From Pseudonocardiaceae bacterium (GTDB lineage: Bacteria > Actinomycetota > Actinomycetes > Mycobacteriales > Pseudonocardiaceae), in contig WHSZ01000002.1 of the NCBI GenBank assembly GCA_009379845.1, positions 62,001-126,000 on the forward strand: a stretch of DNA of 64,000 nt, read 5' to 3'. Of the stretch, positions 62,119-64,000 are shown piece by piece. Position numbers and translations under genes: made by a program. The stretch's first letter is position 1. Each line of letters starts with the position of its first letter. The notes under the pieces are model-generated. The model searched no databases, was not told the DNA's origin, and was given only the letters and a program-made list of their open reading frames with translations.

Positions 62119-62930
62119 CGGTACCCCTCCCACGCGCGCGGCCTCGCGATGCCGATAACCAGCACCGCCACGACGATCAGCAGCAACGACAGTGCCACCG
62201 CGGAATCCACATCGGAATCCGCGAGCGTGTACACCTCGAGCGGCAGCGTTCTCGTCACGCCTTCCAGGCTGCCTGCGAAGGTGATCGTGGCACCGAATTC
62301 CCCCAGTGCACGCGCGAAGCAGAGCACCAGGCCGGAGCCGAGTGCGGGCAGCAGCAGCGGCACCGTGACGCGCCGGAACACCGTCCACGGCCGCGCGCCG
62401 AGCGTCGCGGCCACCTGCTCGTAACGCTCCCCCGCGGTGCGCAGCGCGCCCTCCAAGCTGACGACGAGAAACGGGAACGACACGAAGGTTTGCGCCAGCA
62501 CCACGGCCGCGCTGCTGAACGGCACCCGCACGCCCCCGGTCACGTCCAGCAAGTAGCCGAGAAAACCGTTGCGCCCCAACAGGTATAGCAGTGCTAACCC
62601 GCCGACAACGGGCGGCAGCACCAGCGGCAGCAGCACGATCGACCGCAGCAGCCGGATACCTGGAATCCGGGACCGCGCGAGCACCACGGCCAACGGGCAC
62701 GCAAGCAACAGGCAGAGCACGGTGGCCGCGGCGGCCGTCTGGAGGGAAAGCCGCAGCGCGTTGAGCGCCGAGGAACTGGTGATCAGCGCGGGGAAGTCCC
62801 GAAAGTCGGTGCGTACGACCAGCCCGACGATCGGCAGCACCACGAGCGCGAGGCCGAGCACGGCCGGCACCCAGAGCACGGTGGGAAATCCCGTGCGGCT
62901 GGTGGTTACCTCGGTTCGCTTCCGGTTCAC
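62115..62930 (-). CDS. modB: molybdate ABC transporter permease
   Basis: A 271-residue ABC permease with about six membrane helices (for example [40 protein letters not shown], and [19 protein letters not shown]). The EAA loop, [39 protein letters not shown], contacts the ATPase. GTG 62930 overlaps modA by four bases. It works with ModA and ModC to import molybdate for molybdenum cofactor enzymes. Confidence 0.92.
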   Translation of the reverse strand: MNRKRTEVTTSRTGFPTVLWVPAVLGLALVVLPIVGLVVRTDFRDFPALITSSSALNALRLSLQTAAAATVLCLLLACPLAVVLARSRIPGIRLLRSIVLLPLVLPPVVGGLALLYLLGRNGFLGYLLDVTGGVRVPFSSAAVVLAQTFVSFPFLVVSLEGALRTAGERYEQVAATLGARPWTVFRRVTVPLLLPALGSGLVLCFARALGEFGATITFAGSLEGVTRTLPLEVYTLADSDVDSAVALSLLLIVVAVLVIGIARPRAWEGYR

Positions 62931-63688
62931 GGCGCGCCGAAACCGGCCTTGGTCAGCTCGCGCCGGCCCGCCGAACCGCTTACCAGCGCGATGAACTGCT
63001 TCGCCAGCCGGGGTTCCGGGGCATCCGCGAGCTCGGCGATCGGATAACGGTTCACCGCGCTGGTGGATTCCCGGACGTCCAGCCCGGTCACCGCGTCTCC
63101 GCCGGCCCGCACATCGGTGACGTACACCAAGCCGGCATCCGCCTCGCCGGTCTTCACCTTGTTCAACACCGACTTGACGTTCTGCTCCTCGCTCGCCGGG
63201 TGCAGCCGCACCCCGGCCGCGCGCGTCACCCGCCCTGTCGTGCCACCGCATGGCACCTCGGGGGAGCACACCACCACGGTGAGATCACCCCGGCCCAGAT
63301 CCGGGAGCCCCCGGATCCGCTTCGGATTTCCCCGTCCGACCACAATGGACAGCCGGTTGGTCGCGAACACCTTCGGCCGGCCCGCGACGCTGTCGGCGCG
63401 GACGACCTTGGCCATGTTCCGCTCGTCCGCGGCCGCGAACACGTCCGCCGGCACGCCGTTGTTCACCTGCTGGGCGAGCGTGGCGGAACCGTCGTAGCTA
63501 ATCCGCACGTCCACCCCTGGATGGTCGGCCTCGAAGCGCTTTTCCAGCGCACCGAAGGATTCCGTGAGCGACGAGGCGGCGAGGACGGTCAGCGTGCCGC
63601 CCGGCTCGGCGGATCCCGTGCACCCGGATGCCAGCAGGCAGCAGCCGAGCAGGACGGCGCATGCCTTGCCGAGCCCGCGCCGGATCAT
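62927..63688 (-). CDS. modA: molybdate ABC transporter substrate-binding lipoprotein
   Basis: A 253-residue molybdate-binding lipoprotein. The signal peptide ends in lipobox LASGCTG. The mature part has [40 protein letters not shown], and [10 protein letters not shown], all typical of ModA. ATG 63688 overlaps the regulator gene by four bases (ATGA). It is the binding component of the modABC operon. Confidence 0.93.
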   Translation of the reverse strand: MIRRGLGKACAVLLGCCLLASGCTGSAEPGGTLTVLAASSLTESFGALEKRFEADHPGVDVRISYDGSATLAQQVNNGVPADVFAAADERNMAKVVRADSVAGRPKVFATNRLSIVVGRGNPKRIRGLPDLGRGDLTVVVCSPEVPCGGTTGRVTRAAGVRLHPASEEQNVKSVLNKVKTGEADAGLVYVTDVRAGGDAVTGLDVRESTSAVNRYPIAELADAPEPRLAKQFIALVSGSAGRRELTKAGFGAP

Positions 63689-64000
63689 CGGGCACCCCCC
63701 GGCGTTTCCACGATCACCTGCGTCGCCTTCACCACAGCCACCGCGAGCACGCCCGGCTCCAGCCCGAGTTCCTTGACAGCCTCGGCGCTCATCAGCGACA
63801 CCACCCGATGCGCGCCACACTGCATCTCCACCTGCGCCATCACCCGGTCCATGGTGACCTCGGTGACCAACCCGACGAACCGGTTCCGGGCCGAACGGCC
63901 GAGCCCGGAGGCGTCCGCGGAACCCGGGTCCTGACGTGCCGCTTGCCTGCGGGAGAACTCCGCGAGATCCGCGCCGTCGACGACCTTGCGCCCCGACCCG
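63685..64000 (-). CDS. HTH-TOBE molybdate-responsive regulator (partial)
   Basis: The gene runs off the right edge, so its N-terminus is missing. The visible 104 residues include a tail of the HTH part (GRKVVDGADLAEFSRR), then the TOBE domain SARNRFVGLVTEVTMDRVMAQVEMQCGAHRVVSLMSAEAVKELGL to VVKATQVIVET. This MOP/TOBE fold binds molybdate or tungstate. The full protein is probably an excisionase-type HTH plus one TOBE domain, a common regulator in front of actinobacterial modABC. Its stop overlaps modA by four bases. Confidence 0.85.
   Translation of the reverse strand, partial: GSGRKVVDGADLAEFSRRQAARQDPGSADASGLGRSARNRFVGLVTEVTMDRVMAQVEMQCGAHRVVSLMSAEAVKELGLEPGVLAVAVVKATQVIVETPGGAR

Overview
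The window is about 64 kb of high-GC DNA with dense genes, many GTG/TTG starts, 4-nt ATGA/GTGA gene overlaps and little horizontally acquired material. It looks like chromosomal DNA of an actinobacterium, most likely in the Pseudonocardiales (Amycolatopsis/Saccharomonospora-like). The taxonomic call is inference from actinobacteria-restricted families (mIHF, SepH, DUF2530, DUF2537, DUF2771, DUF3027, DUF742, R2lox) and from gene order. I saw no rRNA, tRNA, CRISPR array, insertion sequence, prophage or replication origin.

Layout. 0.2-5 kb: an alpha/beta hydrolase and TetR pair, an Sfp-type phosphopantetheinyl transferase convergent with an isochorismate synthase (siderophore-type genes), then a long structured leader before a lipoprotein L,D-transpeptidase. 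5-15 kb: a secreted choice-of-anchor P protein, a stand-alone mIHF-type nucleoid protein, a BtuF-like binding protein, an acyl-CoA ligase/TetR/thioesterase group, a secreted C39-like peptidase, a tandem gamma-glutamylcyclotransferase protein, two alpha/beta hydrolases and an aldo/keto reductase. 15-25 kb: a flavoprotein/TetR/GlpD divergon, an ABC exporter, citrate synthase gltA, a PfkB kinase and an acyl-CoA dehydrogenase. 25-30 kb: a methyltransferase, an aldose epimerase, a TetR gene with decayed remnants downstream, an APC permease and pdxH.

30-54 kb: a stretch whose content and partial order resemble, from memory, the Mycobacterium tuberculosis Rv0871-Rv0889c neighbourhood: a second citrate synthase, serC, sepH, DUF2537, a TrmH methyltransferase, MarR, DUF2530, DUF3027, an MFS protein, DUF2771 and a cold-shock protein. 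Inserted in it are a four-gene ABC/two-component operon, a serine hydrolase, a GCS2-family ligase, sodA and a large sacsin-like GHKL ATPase. 54-64 kb: a small membrane protein, an orphan DUF742 protein, HAD hydrolases, a TetR/R2lox pair (compare Rv0232-Rv0233), an acyl-CoA ligase, a metallophosphatase and a molybdate uptake operon (HTH-TOBE regulator, modA, modB, modC) that runs off the right edge.

The regulatory DNA is the most distinctive part. sodA is preceded by a perfect 27-bp palindrome containing TTGCAA-N5-TTGCAA, the Nur (nickel regulator) box pattern. About 250 bp after sodA lies a perfect 23-bp iron-box (IdeR/DtxR type) palindrome with no annotated gene behind it, followed about 70 bp later by a strong hairpin; this could be an iron-controlled small transcript. 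The L,D-transpeptidase leader carries a large nested hairpin. Several short intergenic hairpin families occur twice, and an 11-bp palindrome TCCACNGTGGA is scattered at least six times.
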